Of a DNA stretch of 64,000 bases, positions 10,990 to 23,377 are shown in pieces (position 1 is the first letter of the stretch; each line of letters opens with the position of its first letter). The stretch covers positions 2,666,001-2,730,000 of the forward strand of contig NC_057319.1 in the NCBI RefSeq assembly GCF_000687475.1, read 5' to 3'. Both the position numbers and the translations under genes were made by a program. The notes under the pieces are model-generated. The model saw only the letters and a program-made list of their open reading frames with translations. It did no database searches and was not told the origin of the DNA. The stretch comes from Ustilaginoidea virens (taxonomy: Eukaryota; Ascomycota; Sordariomycetes; Hypocreales; Clavicipitaceae).

Positions 10990-13900
10990 ATGGACTTGCT
11001 CTTGCTGCGTTTCCTCGCGGTGATCGGCATTCAGATATGCCTGTTAACTGACCGAGTCTCAGGCCTCAATAATTGTCCAGGAGATGTCGCGGTGTACTAT
11101 CAACCACTGGAGGTTTACTGCCAGGGCAACACGTACACTTTGACAGGCGCGTAGTAAGTGCTGCCCTCGGGAGTGAAGATGGCGAGAACCTCCCGTCAGT
11201 GGTTGACAACACTAACATGCGGGCGAATAGCTTCAGCCCTGTTCCCAGCACGTGCACAGATGCTGCCAGCGTCTCTGGGCCGAGTGCATACGGCATGCAG
11301 ACGTCGACGGCTGGTCCCGCAACGACTTCGCCCTACAGCGGATGCAGGTCGCCGAACCAGATCTTCGGCTTCAGCTTCTACGGATGCGTGGTTTCATCGG
11401 CCGGGTTCCCCAGCTTGACAAAGGTTGCTACCAGCGTGAAAATGAACCTCGAAATGTGCGCTGCTTCCTGCACGGACATGGTCTTTGGCGTCTACAGCAG
11501 GTGAGTTCATAGCATGACTTGCAGTCCTCTTTGCCCGAGCGCCAGGCTAATGAAGCAGCGACTGCTACTGTGGCAGCAAGGTGGACACGACCATTGCCAA
11601 CGTGGCGGTAGAGCGTTGCGATGCTTCGTGTCCGGGAAACAAGGAGGAGTGTTGCGGGGGGGCCCAGAGACCAGACATATTGGTCAACATCTTGAGGCGA
11701 CAATCGGCAGCTCTGACCGTAGCGTTATCTCTGTATCGGCGAACTTCAGGCCTGACGCCAGAGAATAATAGTACACAAACCATTTCATCTGCTGCTGCCA
11801 GCGGGACAGTTTCCAGTACTATCATCAACCAGACCTCGCAGGGGGGACTATATATTACAGTTACGCAGGCTCTTTCTGGTACGAATAGCGTGGCAACAAC
11901 GGTCACCATCCCTCCTAGTGGCACAGTACCGGGCAGTGTTGTTGTCCAAACACCACAGCGAGGGCTCTATGTTACCGTCACGCAGGCCCTTTCTGGTACT
12001 AATAGCGTGGCGACAACCATCACCATACCCCCCATTGGCACAATACCGGGCTCTGTCATTGTTCAAACACCACAAGTAGGGCCGTATATCACTCTCACAC
12101 AAGCTATAACCGGCACAAACAGCCAGCCTACCACGTTGACCATCCCCCCTAGTGGTACAGTTCCCGGCACTATTATTGTGCAGACGCCGCCCGGTGTATA
12201 CGTGACTTTGACACAAGCTATAACCGGCACGAACAGCCTGCCTACCACAGTCACTATTCTCCCCAGCGGTACAGTTCCCGGCACCGTTATTGTGCAGACG
12301 CCGCCCGGTGTATACGTGACTTTTACACAAGCTATGACCGGCACGAACAGCCTGCCTACCACAGTCACTATTCTCCCCAGCGGTACAGTTCCCGGCACCG
12401 TTATTGTGCAGACGCCGCCCGGTATATACGTGACTTTTACACAAGCTATAACCGGCACGAATAGCCTGCCTACCACAGTCACCATCCCTCAAAGTGGAAC
12501 AGCCCCAGGCACCGTCATCATCCAGACGCCCCCAGGAATAGTAGGGTTCGTTACTCTTACACAGCCGCTGACCGGGGCTAATAGCGTGGCTACCACTATA
12601 ACCATCCTCCCTAGTGGTACAGCTCCAGGCACTATCATTATCCAAACACCGCCAGGCTTATATGTCACATTCAGGCAGGCTATTACCGGGACCAACAGCG
12701 TCCCTACTACATTAACTATCCCGCCAAGCGGAACGGCTCCAGGGACAGTTATTATTCAGACGCCGCCAGGCTTATATATCACCTTCACACAGGCTATAAC
12801 CGGCACTAATAGTATGCCTACCACGGTGACGATACCCCCTAGTGGTACGGTCCCAGGAACAGTTATTATACAAACGCCACCGGGTCTTTTTATCACTCTT
12901 ACCCAAGCCATAACCGGCACAAATAGCGTGCCTACCACAGTCACCATCCCCCCCAGTGGTACAGTTCCCGGATCTATTATTATCCAGACACCAGCTGCCT
13001 ACGGCCCTTATATTACTCTTACACAACCCCTCACTGGCGCCAACAGCGTGCTTACAACAATTACCATTCCGCCTAGCGGCACGGTTCCAGGCAGCGTTAT
13101 CATACAAACGCCACTGGTTGCTGGGTCATATGTCACGTTAACCCAGGCCGTTACCGGCACCAATACCGTGCCTATTACGTTGACTATTCCTGCAAGTGGT
13201 ACAGTTCCCGGTACCATTGTCATCCAGACGCCGCTAGTAGGACCGTACATAACCTTAATAAGAACTATAACGGGCACCAACATTTTGGCTACGACAATTA
13301 CCGTCCCCCCCAGCGGGACCGCTCCCGGCACAGTCATCATCCAGACGCCTCCAGGCGGGCTGTACATAACGCTGACGGAGCCTATTACTGCTGGTTCTAA
13401 TAGCGTTCCTACTACACTTACCATTCCACCCAGTGGCACTGTTCCCGGCACCGTTATCATTCAAACACCGCTGGTAATTGGACCATATGTCACTCTAACA
13501 CAGGCTGTTTCCGGGACCAACAGCGTGCCCACTACATTGACTATTCCACCCAGCGGCACGGTTCCAGGCACTGTTATTATTCAAACGCCAGCAGTTACTG
13601 GACCGTATGTCACATTAACACAAGCTATTTCCGGCCCCAACAGCGTGCCCACTACGATAACCATTCCACCTAGTGGTACGGTTCCAGGCACTGTCATTAT
13701 TCACACACCAGCAGTTGTTGGACCATATGTCACCCTAACACAGGCTCTTTCCGGAACCAACAGCGCGCCCACCACCTTAACTATTCCACCCAGCGGCTCG
13801 ATTCCAGGCAGTATCATCATTCAGACACCGCTCATAGTTGGACCGTACATCACTCTGACACAGGCTATCTCCGGCACCAATAGCGTGCCAACAACACTGA

Positions 13901-16900
13901 CAATCCCCCCTAGCGGTACCGTTCCAGGCACTATTATAGTTCAGACGCCGCCGGCTATATTTGTCACTCTGACACAGCCGCTTACAGGAACTAATAGCGT
14001 GCCTACCACGGTGACTATTTCTCCCAGTGGCACAGTTCCGGGTACTGTCGTGATTCAAACACCGCTAGTGGTTTCGCCGTATATTACCCTTACGCAACCC
14101 CTTACCGGGACTAATAATGTGGCGACTACGATGACAATACCACCTAGCGGTACATTCCCAGGGTCGGTCATTATCCAGACGCCGCCGGGCCTGTACGTCA
14201 CGCTTACGCAAGCTATAACCGGCACGAATAGCGTACCTACTACGCTGACGATACCCCCTAGCGGTACAGTTCCTGGTACTATAGTCATCCAGACACCGCC
14301 AGGTCTGTATGTTACTCTTACGCAGGCTCTTACTGGAACCAACAGCGTCCCCACCACGGTGACCATTCCGCCTAGTGGTACTTTTCCTGGAAGTATACTC
14401 GTCCAAACGCCGCCAGGAGTTGGGTCGTATATCACTCAGACACAGGCTATTTCCGGCACTAATAACTTGCCCACTACAGTAACCGTACCGCCTAGCGGTA
14501 CGGTTCCAGGCACTATTATCATACAAACACCGGTAGTTGTTGGACCGTATATCACTCTAACACATGCTTTAAGTGGCACGAACAGCGTTCCCACTACAAT
14601 AACTATACCGCCTAGCGGCACGGTTCCAGGGACTGTTCTTATTCAGACACCGCCGGGTATATACATTACTCTTACACAGGCTGTAACCGGCACCAATAGC
14701 GTGCCTACCACAGTCACCATCCCGCCTAGTGGTACAGTGCCTGGTACTGTAATTATCCAAACGCCACCGGGTATGTATGTCACTTTTACTCAGGCTATAA
14801 GTGGCACGAACAGCGTTCCAACCACAATAACTATTCCACCCAGCGGTACAGTTCCAGGGACTGTTCTTATCCAGACCCCACCGGGCGTATATATCACTCT
14901 TACACAGGCTATGAGTGGCACGAATAGCGTTCCCACTACAATAACTATTCCGCCTAGCGGTGTAGTTCCGGGAACGATAATCGTACAGACGCCGCCAGGT
15001 CTATATATCACTCAAACACAGGCGATTTCCGGCACCAATAGCGCTCCTACCACCATCACTATTCCACAAAGCGGTACCGTGCCCGGTACTGTTATCATTC
15101 AAACGCCGCCTGGGCTCTATATTACTCTCACCCAGGTTATTAGTGGCACTAATAGCATTCCCACTACTATCACTATTTCGCCCAGCGGTACGGTTCCAGG
15201 GACTGTTATCATTCAGACGCCTCCAGGTATTTACATCACTCTTACCCAGGCTCTTCCCGGCACTAATAGCGTGCCTACCACGGTGACTATCCCTCCAAGT
15301 GGTACGGTTCCTGGGAGTGTAATTATCCAGACTCCCCCGGGATTATTTATAACTATTACACAGGCTCTGACGGGAACTAATAGCGTACCTACTACCATGA
15401 CTATCCCCCCTAGCGGTACCGCTCCTGGTAGTGTGGTGATCCAAACGCCGGCAGCTTTGTATATAACTTTTACCCAGGCTCTTACCGGCGCTAATAGCCT
15501 GCCCACTACAGTGACTATTCCTCCCAGTGGCACAAATCCTGGCACTGTAGTTATTCAAACGCCGCCGGGAATATATATCACTCTGACCCAGGCTCTTACC
15601 GGCGCTAATAGCGTGCCCACTACGGTGACTATTCCTCCCAGTGGCACAAATCCTGGCACTGTAGTTATTCAAACGCCGCCGGGAATATATATCACTCTGA
15701 CCCAGGCTCTTACCGGCGCTAATAGCGTGCCCACTACGGTGACTATCCCCCCTAGTGGTACTGTTCCTGGTAGTGTGGTGATCCAAACGCCGCCAGCTTT
15801 GTATGTCACTCTCACTCAGGCTCTCGCCGGCACTAATAGCCTGCCTACCACGGTGACTATCCCTCCAAGTGGTACGGTTCCTGGCAGTGTGATTATCCAA
15901 ACTCCGCCAGGTGCATATCTCACCCTGACCCAGGCTCTTACCGGCAGTAATAGCGTGCCTACTACGATGACTATCCCTCCTAGTGGCACAAATCCTGGCA
16001 CTGTAATTATTCAAACGCCGCCGGGAATATATGTCACTCTTACCCAAGCTATAACCGGTGCTAATAGCGTGCCTACTACGGTGACTGTCCCTCCTAGCGG
16101 CACAAATCCTGGCACTGTAATTATTCAAACGCCGCCGGGAATATATGTCACTCTTACCCAAGCTGTAACCGGCGCTAATAGCGTGGCTACTACGGTGACT
16201 ATCCCTCCTAGTGGCACAAATCCTGGCACTGTAATTATTCAAACGCCGCCGGGAATATATGTCACTCTTACCCAAGCTATAACCGGCGCTAATAGCGTGC
16301 CTACTACGGTGACTATCCCCCCCAGTGGTACCGTTCCTGGTAGTGTGATTATCCAAACTCCGCCAGGCGTATATGTCACTCTTACCCAGCCTCTCAGCGG
16401 AACTAATACCGTGCCGACGACGGTAACCATCCCGCCTAGCGGTACTGTTCCAGGCACTGTCGCCATCCAGACTCCAGTAGTAGCGGCAACCTACGTTACC
16501 ATCGCACAACCTCTAAGTGGAACCAATACTGTTCCCACTACGGTAACCATACCCCCTAGCGGCACGGCTCCTGGATCTGTGATTATCCAGACCCCTCCGG
16601 CCCCTGGCTCTTACGTCACGGTAACCCAAGCTATGTCGGGAACGGTCACGGTGCCAACTACTTTCACTCTCAACCCAAGCGGCACTATTCCTGGCTCCGT
16701 TGTTGTGGCTACGCCGGTAGTCAGCGTCGTAACGGCGCCTTACACGGTGACTCTGACGTTGACTCAGCCCGGTACTACTATTATTCAAACGGTTGTCATC
16801 ACGCCGTTAATTCCCTCGTACGTCACGATAACTCGAACGCTTAATGAGACGTCTTATACTGCGCCTATTACTACGACTGTTCCCCCCAACGGCACCATAC

Positions 16901-17640
16901 CTGGGACCGTTATCATTGAGACGCCTTTGCCTACCCCCACTGGCCAATGCAAGAACGTTAATCTTTCATGCCCACCGTCTGGTCTCGATGTTTTTGTCTA
17001 TTCGAATGCATATTGCACCGGGTACGGAGGCTATGGCGGGAATATCCCTAATAATAACGGCAACTATAATTTTTATCTTTCGCAGACCCCATTGGTTGCA
17101 GGGTCAACTAATCTAACATACCTCCCCCCCGTGGGATTCAACGCCGTGGGGAGCACTCAGGGCATGTGTAATACATATGTAAATCCCATCCCGTACCAGA
17201 ATGGCTATACCCGAACAGTAAGTGGCGGTATGACTGTTGATGGAAATGCCTTTGCTCTTGTTTACACGGGCCTATACAAGGCTCCCGAAACAGGATCTTA
17301 TAAACTTTGCCTCTTTTATACAGACGACCGCGCTACTCTTTTCTTTGGGGATGGCAATGCCTTTAGCTGCACCTATGGCTCTGTCGATCGGTCCGCTGCC
17401 CCCCTTGCGGAAGCCCAGCTGCAGCCTGTTACACCGTTTACCAGTAACCCCCCGCCTATCTATTACCCCGGGTGCACAACGTATAACATGACGCAAGGCC
17501 TGTATTATCCTCTGAGGATTGTCTATGGCGAAAATTCGGGCGGCTCGTGTCTAAACTTTACGATTCAAACCCCTTCCTTAGCAACAACCAACTTCTTCCC
17601 TGGGCAAGTATACCCCAAATCTTGTGGTATTTATATATAA
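10990..17640 (+). CDS. Giant secreted WSC / tandem-repeat / GLEYA adhesin-like protein 1
   Basis: Gene model in three exons: 10990-11153, 11231-11500, 11559-17640 (2171 codons, frame kept). The protein starts with a signal peptide (LLLLRFLAVIGIQICLL), then a C-x14-C segment (YQPLEVYCQG...YTLTGAY), then a WSC domain at about 100-178 ending in a CCGG motif. A linker LRRQSAAL (about 190-197) follows. Next come about 44 units of some 38 residues with the core PPSGTVPGTVIIQTP, from about residue 245 to 1935. The C-terminus is a Cys-containing GLEYA/PA14-like domain with the pair TDDRATLFFG (Asp2067-2068). No GPI signal is visible, so it is probably secreted or wall-associated. WSC domains bind glycans in known cases and GLEYA domains act as surface lectins in yeasts. 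The ligand here is unknown. Intron 1 has GTAAGT and a CTAAC branch site; intron 2 splits the WSC domain. Confidence 0.88.
11850..16930 (+). repeat. Tandem 114-120-bp coding repeats of adhesin 1
   Basis: About 44 in-frame units encode a Thr/Ser/Pro/Val-rich shaft. Most units are 114 bp; units with an extra VVGPY-type insert are longer. Some neighbours are almost identical at DNA level, for example 15541-15654 against 15655-15768 and the block at about 16000-16320. Units with TNPGTV, the form typical of adhesin 2, appear at about 15530-16230. Confidence 0.92.
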
Positions 17641-19796
17641 CGAGGTGCTGGAGTAGGAACTGGCTCGCTGGTGTATGTATATAGGATGTAGAATAGAGCC
17701 AAACCTCATCTCCTATGTGTTTGTTAGTTTTGGAGCTTTCTGGAATTCTGCGAGCTCTACCGAATAATAGCTAGAACATGCAAGGATAGGCAGTAGTAGT
17801 AGCACTTGTTGGTAATGAAGAATCGATTTCACTTTACAATTGCCGATGATGACGATGCGTTGCTCGGTTGCGGGACTTGCCTGGGCTGGGACTCGTGACC
17901 TCTCATTGGTGGGACCCTTATGCGGCGCGCGGTGACGTCAACAGGGCACCAATGAACAAGGCAGCTTCCGGGGAAGGGGGCGGCAAGTAAAAGAAAGGCC
18001 GGTTCCGGAATAACGGATAGAGAACATGGACACGTCAGGCAACTTTAGAAGGAAACCACGCGACATTTTGTAACTTATCCCAGCTCGGTTGAATAACAAG
18101 ACGCAGTTTTCCTGGTGTGACATGCCGCCTGTACGAAGAACCGCCTGGCTACGGAGTATACGGAGCACATTCACCATTACGCCATGCTTATTGCCAATTG
18201 GTGCCGTTGGCTCCGAGCCCCACCCTCATCATCCTCTGCCGGTTTCCATTGGATATGGGCCCTGGTGGGTGCCACCCCTCGCATGCGGAATATCCATTGG
18301 CCCAGATACGAATCCCTGTTTTCCGGGGCTCGTGGTCCCTTTCGTTCCGTCGGACCTACCTGTGCGCGGAGGAGTCGAGAATGACGGGTGAGGGGGGGGG
18401 GTGCTGACCAACGGACTGTGTCGTGTTGGATTTTGCTGGTTTTTGCTGGTTTTTGCTGGCTTTTGCTGGCTTTTGCTGGCTTTCTTGGCTTTGTCACGTC
18501 AGCATGCTTCCTGTTGCTTACATAACAACATGGAACCTTCCTGCAAGCTGATTAGGTACCTCGGAGTTTGTACCCCGTTCCTGCCAACCATGTGGTTTCT
18601 TGCGGGACCTTGCCCTAGACTGGTTAGCCCTGGTCAGCCATGCCTGAGGCTGCTCCACCGCCAAAACGATCCTCGATCCTCGGACGGACGCACGTCCTCC
18701 CATCCCCAACTTTTTGCTCATTATCGCCCCCAATTCCAATGCCCCTCACCCCTCGTGACCCTTTATTACCATCAGACGACGTACCAGATGTGTCCAGCCG
18801 AGCAGAGAGAAGGGAAAGAAGGCCGAAACAAGGGACTGAGCCACCAATTCAGCGCCATCGGCCAAAAAGGGGCTCACTCTTTCGGGCCGCACACGAACCC
18901 CCTCTGTGCGCTGGAAGCTAGGCAAGGGAAAAAGGCAGCTTCCTTCGCGTCTGTGACCTTTGACGAGCTACAAGGATGAACCACACACCACACACATGCC
19001 AAGGACAAGGATTACGCCCGTCTCGAATTTCCTCATCGTCATGTAATCAGTCGTCCCCGCAGTCATGCTAGGCGCCAACACCGGCAAGGAACCGAGAAAC
19101 TGGGGGGAGGGCAAAGCGTCGTAGGGCAAGCATCGGTTTCACACTCACAAATCACCATGGACAAGTGCTAGCGCGGCGATTCGGATTCCCATGGTGCTGG
19201 AATGGCGGGACGGGTTGCCACGAGACTTTGTTCCAACTTGATACATACAACTCCCCCCGTCCGAAATGGGCTGCCTTCTGAGCACCAGCGGTCTGGAGCC
19301 TGGGACTAATTAAACCGTGCGACTCGGGCTTTGCCAATCGTTGCCGTCTATTGCCCAGCGCACCGGTGCCACCATGCTCAACAAGAAGCAGTCGGGCAAC
19401 CAAAGTCGCCAGGCCGGGCGTTTCAGGCAGATGCAGAAGTTGTCGGCCAAGTGCTTGACGCGTAGTACCAGACTATTTGCTGAGAGATTCTTGCTCTGTT
19501 AGCATCTGTCAACTACGACTTGACGACTTGAGCTCCATTCATCACCGCCTCCCCTGTTTTCCTCCTTCAAAGAAAGCATCTCGTGACGGGGCCGGGCCGT
19601 TGTCGCATCTTGCATCATCGGCTTCCGCCCAACCACGAGTTGGTTGACAATAAATATCGCCGACGTAACTGGATGCCTTGAAACGCTCAAGAGCTTCCCC
19701 AGCCTACTCCAAGACGGCCAAATTCTCGGTGCCATGGCCTTCATGGCCAACAAACAGGATTGTGGGGAACGTTTGTTTTTGAAGGAGCTGGCGGGA

Positions 19797-19827
<31 letters not shown>

Positions 19828-20306
19828 GATCATCATCATCAATCCGCCATTTTGGGCTGCGCATGGCGCACAAACGAACCCGCACCCGACCACCGAGCCA
19901 AACTCCCGTCCAATGATTGCCCGCGCCAACCACCTTGTTGCATCGGAGCCATCCTCTGGAAATGCTGACAGAAGACAGGGGAGGCGGGGTATTGCGTGGT
20001 GCATGTGTTTGGACACGGGTGTATGGGCGAACTTGGTGGTTTGGGGCTGGCCATGTTCGCGTCAGTCATCAGCAAGAGAGTTCGATCTCACCTGTCTTAT
20101 GGCTCCGAGAGGGTCCGGCTTGCGGATTCGCATATTTAAAGCCTTGTTCCACTGCCCCTTGCCGAGCCGATGGGGGACCTTGGATTTCTTTGTCATTTCC
20201 AGCCCCCCGCTAATTCCTAAGTCGAGGTTGTCTTTCGGGCACTGCATTTACCTATTGGGATTCACTACCCAAAGTATCGAGCTTCCAACGCTTGAGGGGT
20301 CCGAAA
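17641..20306. other. Intergenic region without a supported gene
   Basis: I see no convincing gene here. The region holds a decamer minisatellite at 18431-18480 (five TTTTGCTGGT/C units), an A26 tract at 19798-19823, and the promoter and 5' leader of the sugar transporter. Overlapping ORFs of 60-200 codons at 18090-20370 lie on both strands and show no recognisable domain. Confidence 0.6.
18431..18480. repeat. Decanucleotide minisatellite (TTTTGCTGGY)5
   Basis: Five consecutive 10-bp units: two end in T, three in C. A degenerate sixth unit follows. Confidence 0.9.
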
Positions 20307-22206
20307 ATGGTAGTCATCGGCAACATTTACGTGATTGCCGCTGTCGCGGTCGTCGGCGGCGGCCTCTTCGGGTTTGACATTTCGTCCTTGTCCGCTCAGC
20401 TGGGGGAGCAGTCCTACCTCTGCTACTTCAACCAAGGACCCCACGGGCCTCCTTTTACAGATGAGAAGTGCTCTGGTCCTCGCGAACTGGTTCAAGGAGG
20501 GATTACCGCTTCAATGGCCGCCGGGTCTTGGCTTGGCGCGCTCATTTCTGGACCAGTTTCCGACCGCATGGGCCGCAAATACTCCATCATGGTTGGCTGT
20601 ATTATTTGGTAAGTAGTACATATGAGTTGATGATTTGTCAAGCAAGCCCTAGGTCTGCAACGACAAAGCGCGTTGGCATTATAGCCCCGAACTAATCTCT
20701 CTTTGGCATTGCCTTAGGGTGGTTGGTTCCACCATCTGCTGTGCTGCTCAGAATATCGGCATGCTCATCGTTGGCCGCATCATCAATGGTCTCTGCGTGG
20801 GGATGGAATCCGCCCAGGTTCCCGTTTACATTGCTGAGATTTCCCCGCCTTCCAAGCGTGGCCGCTTTATCGGTATGCAGCAATGGGCCATTACCTGGGG
20901 CATTCTGATCATGTACTACATCTCTTATGGTTGCTCCTTCATTGGTGGGGAGCATTACTATGACTGGGAGACTGGCGCGTTCCGCGTTCCGTGGGGCCTG
21001 CAGATGATTCCCGCCGTCTTCCTTTTCTTCATGATGATGATCTTGCCCGAGTCACCTCGTTGGCTGGCGCGAAAGGACCGTTGGGAGGACTGCCGATCGG
21101 TCCTGGCCCTGGTCCACGGCAAGGGCAATCCCGACCACCCATTTGTTGCCACAGAGCTCCAGGACATCAAGGACATGTGCGAGTTTGAACGTCGGCATGC
21201 CAATGCCACCTACCTGGATCTCTTCAAACCCAACATGATCAACCGGACTCTTATCGGCGCTTTCACTCAGATCTGGTCGCAGCTCACAGGCATGAATGTC
21301 ATGAGTAAGTCCTGGTCTCCCGTCCACTTCAATCCCCTCCCCTCCCCTTCCCCCGTCGTTCCATTCCTCAACAGCGCTGTCTAGCGCGGTCGTCGATGCA
21401 TGCACTGATTTGTGGTTCAAGTGTACTACATCTCCAACGTCTTTCGCATGGCCGGATACTCGGGCAACGCAAATCTCCTTGCCTCATCCATCAGCTACAT
21501 CATCAACGTCTTCATGACCATTCCGGCTCTCCTCTGGGTTGATCGATGGGGTCGCCGTCCCACCCTCCTGGTTGGTTCGGTTCTCATGGCGTTGTGGATG
21601 TATACAAACAGCGGAATTCTGGCCGTGCATGCCGAGATTGTGCCCGGGGGTATCGACAACATTGCATCCCAGTCCATGCGACTTACCGGCTCCCCCGCCA
21701 AGGGCCTCATTGCTTGCACCTATCTGTTTGTTGCCTCGTTTGCCCCGACCTGGGGTCCTGTCTCCTGGACTTACCCACCCGAGCTGTACCCTCTTCGTCT
21801 TCGCGGAAAGGGCGTCGCGCTTTCCACGTCGGCAAACTGGGCGTTCAACACAGCTCTTGGTCTCTTTGTGCCCCCGGCCTTTGCCAACATAAAGTGGAAG
21901 ACGTACCTCATCTTTGCCATCTTCAACACCGTCGCCTTCTTCCACGTCCTGTTTCTCTTCCCGGAGACGGCCGGCAAGACTCTGGAAGAGACCGAGGCCA
22001 TGTTTGAGGATCCCAACGGAATCAAGTATCTTGGGACGCCAGCCTGGAAGACGCGAGTCGTCACCAAGTTGACCGACCGTGCCGAGCATGGCGACGTCGA
22101 AGCCAGACGGGAGGCTAAGCACAAGCTGTCTGATGCCCATGAACACGATTTGGAGAAGGCTGCGACGACGAACGCCACGACGACTGCGACGACGGCAACG
22201 GCTTAG
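20307..22206 (+). CDS. MFS sugar porter (hexose/lactose-permease-like)
   Basis: Exons 20307-20608, 20718-21304 and 21422-22206 give 557 residues. The introns are GT-AG, of 109 and 117 nt. The protein has the sugar-porter signatures in order: GGGLFGFD in the first membrane helix, DRMGRK in loop 2-3, GLCVGMESAQVPVYIAE in helix 4, PESPRWL before the central loop, QLTGMNVMMYY in helix 7, DRWGRRP in loop 8-9, and PETAGKTLEE after helix 12. About twelve hydrophobic helices are visible, and length and order are typical of the family. The C-terminal tail ends in a Thr/Ala-rich stretch. It probably imports a mono- or disaccharide across the plasma membrane by proton symport; the substrate cannot be read from the sequence. 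I chose the ATG at 20307 because it directly precedes the first helix. Confidence 0.93.
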
Positions 22207-23377
22207 CCGTCGTGCGCAAGTGTGACAAGGTGGGGTATGAGTTTTGGGAAGGACGGCCGCTCTGGAGGGATGCCATGAAGTAACGCAAGGTCGGATTTCA
22301 AGAGCTGCATTTACGATTCTTTCGGTGCCTTTTCTTTTTCCTTTTTCTTTTCTCTCTCTTTGTCTCTCCCTGTCTCTTTTTTCTCTCTTTTTTTTTTTTT
22401 TTTTTTTTCTCCCTTTGAACCGCCGGCCACGCGTTCCGTGCTTAGCGTCGAAATGATACCAGTATGCTGCACTTGTACTCTGCACAATCGTTTGAAACCT
22501 GCCGTCTTGAGTGAAAATTTACTTGGCCAGCTCTCTATTGAGCAGAGAAGCAAGCTGAAAACAGTCGTCGAGAGCTGGCAACGCCCCAACCTGGCATACT
22601 GCCCTGGAATTAAAATTGGCAGCCTTGTACGGACCGGACCACTCATGCATGCTGCACAATACAACTTACACCATACACCGTATACCTTACGCACAGCCAG
22701 CAGTACTGCTCAGCACAGCCCCTCGACAAAGCTTCTCGTGTGCCGGGCGTCTGCGCACGCTCCCAAGTCTCGACCGGCACGGCAACCTTGGTCCCTGTGG
22801 GATTTCGCTCTCCCTGGCAAACGACTTGTTTCGCAGCAACTGTACGCACTCTTTGATTTTTTTTGTGTTTTAGGAGCCAGCTCGGCATCATGTCGGGATT
22901 GCGTCTTTGGAAGAGTCGCGCCGCCCGGGAATGTCCGGATATAGATGGCCCCATGCAATACGTTTGTTGTCATGTGAGCGCAATTGATGTACTGTACTCC
23001 GTGGTACGTACCGTCCAGCCCCCACCACCCGGGGGCACGTGCCGCACCAGACCTTTAGCCGCCCAACCCCAGCTCCCCAGCCACCCCCAAACTCCCCAGC
23101 CACCCCCCTGTTTGGCCCCCCACCCCGCACGGACCAGTCTTGACTTGGATGAACCCCCAGCCATTGGCCGCACCGCAAATAGCTAGCTGTTTTGGCGGCC
23201 TCAGCATCGCCGTCGCGGATCGGATCCGTCACCATGCCTCCATGCCTTGACCAGCCTTTTCCTCGTCCAATGCGTTGCTGCCTTTCCTCAACCGTGCCAT
23301 GACATGCTCCAGCACTGCTTGGGCTGGTGGCTAGGGACGCGAAGCACGGCGGGACTTGCTTGCCACTCATCGCCACG
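22207..23377. other. Intergenic region with pyrimidine tract
   Basis: Downstream of the transporter lies a T/C-rich tract (about 22318-22412) ending in a long T run. The rest is GC-rich, includes C-rich direct repeats (CCCCAGCCACC, about 23080-23110), and presumably carries the promoter of the next gene. No supported ORF was found. Confidence 0.5.

Noticed and set aside
15343..16509. Long antisense ORF (388 codons) and many similar antisense ORFs within the adhesin repeats (11848-16800, 30390-34490)
   Set aside because: They arise because a repeat unit whose length is a multiple of three keeps every frame open on both strands. The translations are repetitive shadows with no domain.
11850..16930. 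CRISPR-like array
   Set aside because: The regular repeats are in-frame coding units without unique spacers, in a eukaryotic gene.
18089..18979. Several ORFs of 60-190 codons downstream of adhesin 1
   Set aside because: They overlap on both strands, include the decamer minisatellite, and show no domain or splice-supported extension.
21484..22485. 333-codon minus-strand ORF opposite the sugar transporter's last exon
   Set aside because: Antisense to conserved transporter helices; the N-terminus falls in the pyrimidine tract and gives Lys/Arg repeats.
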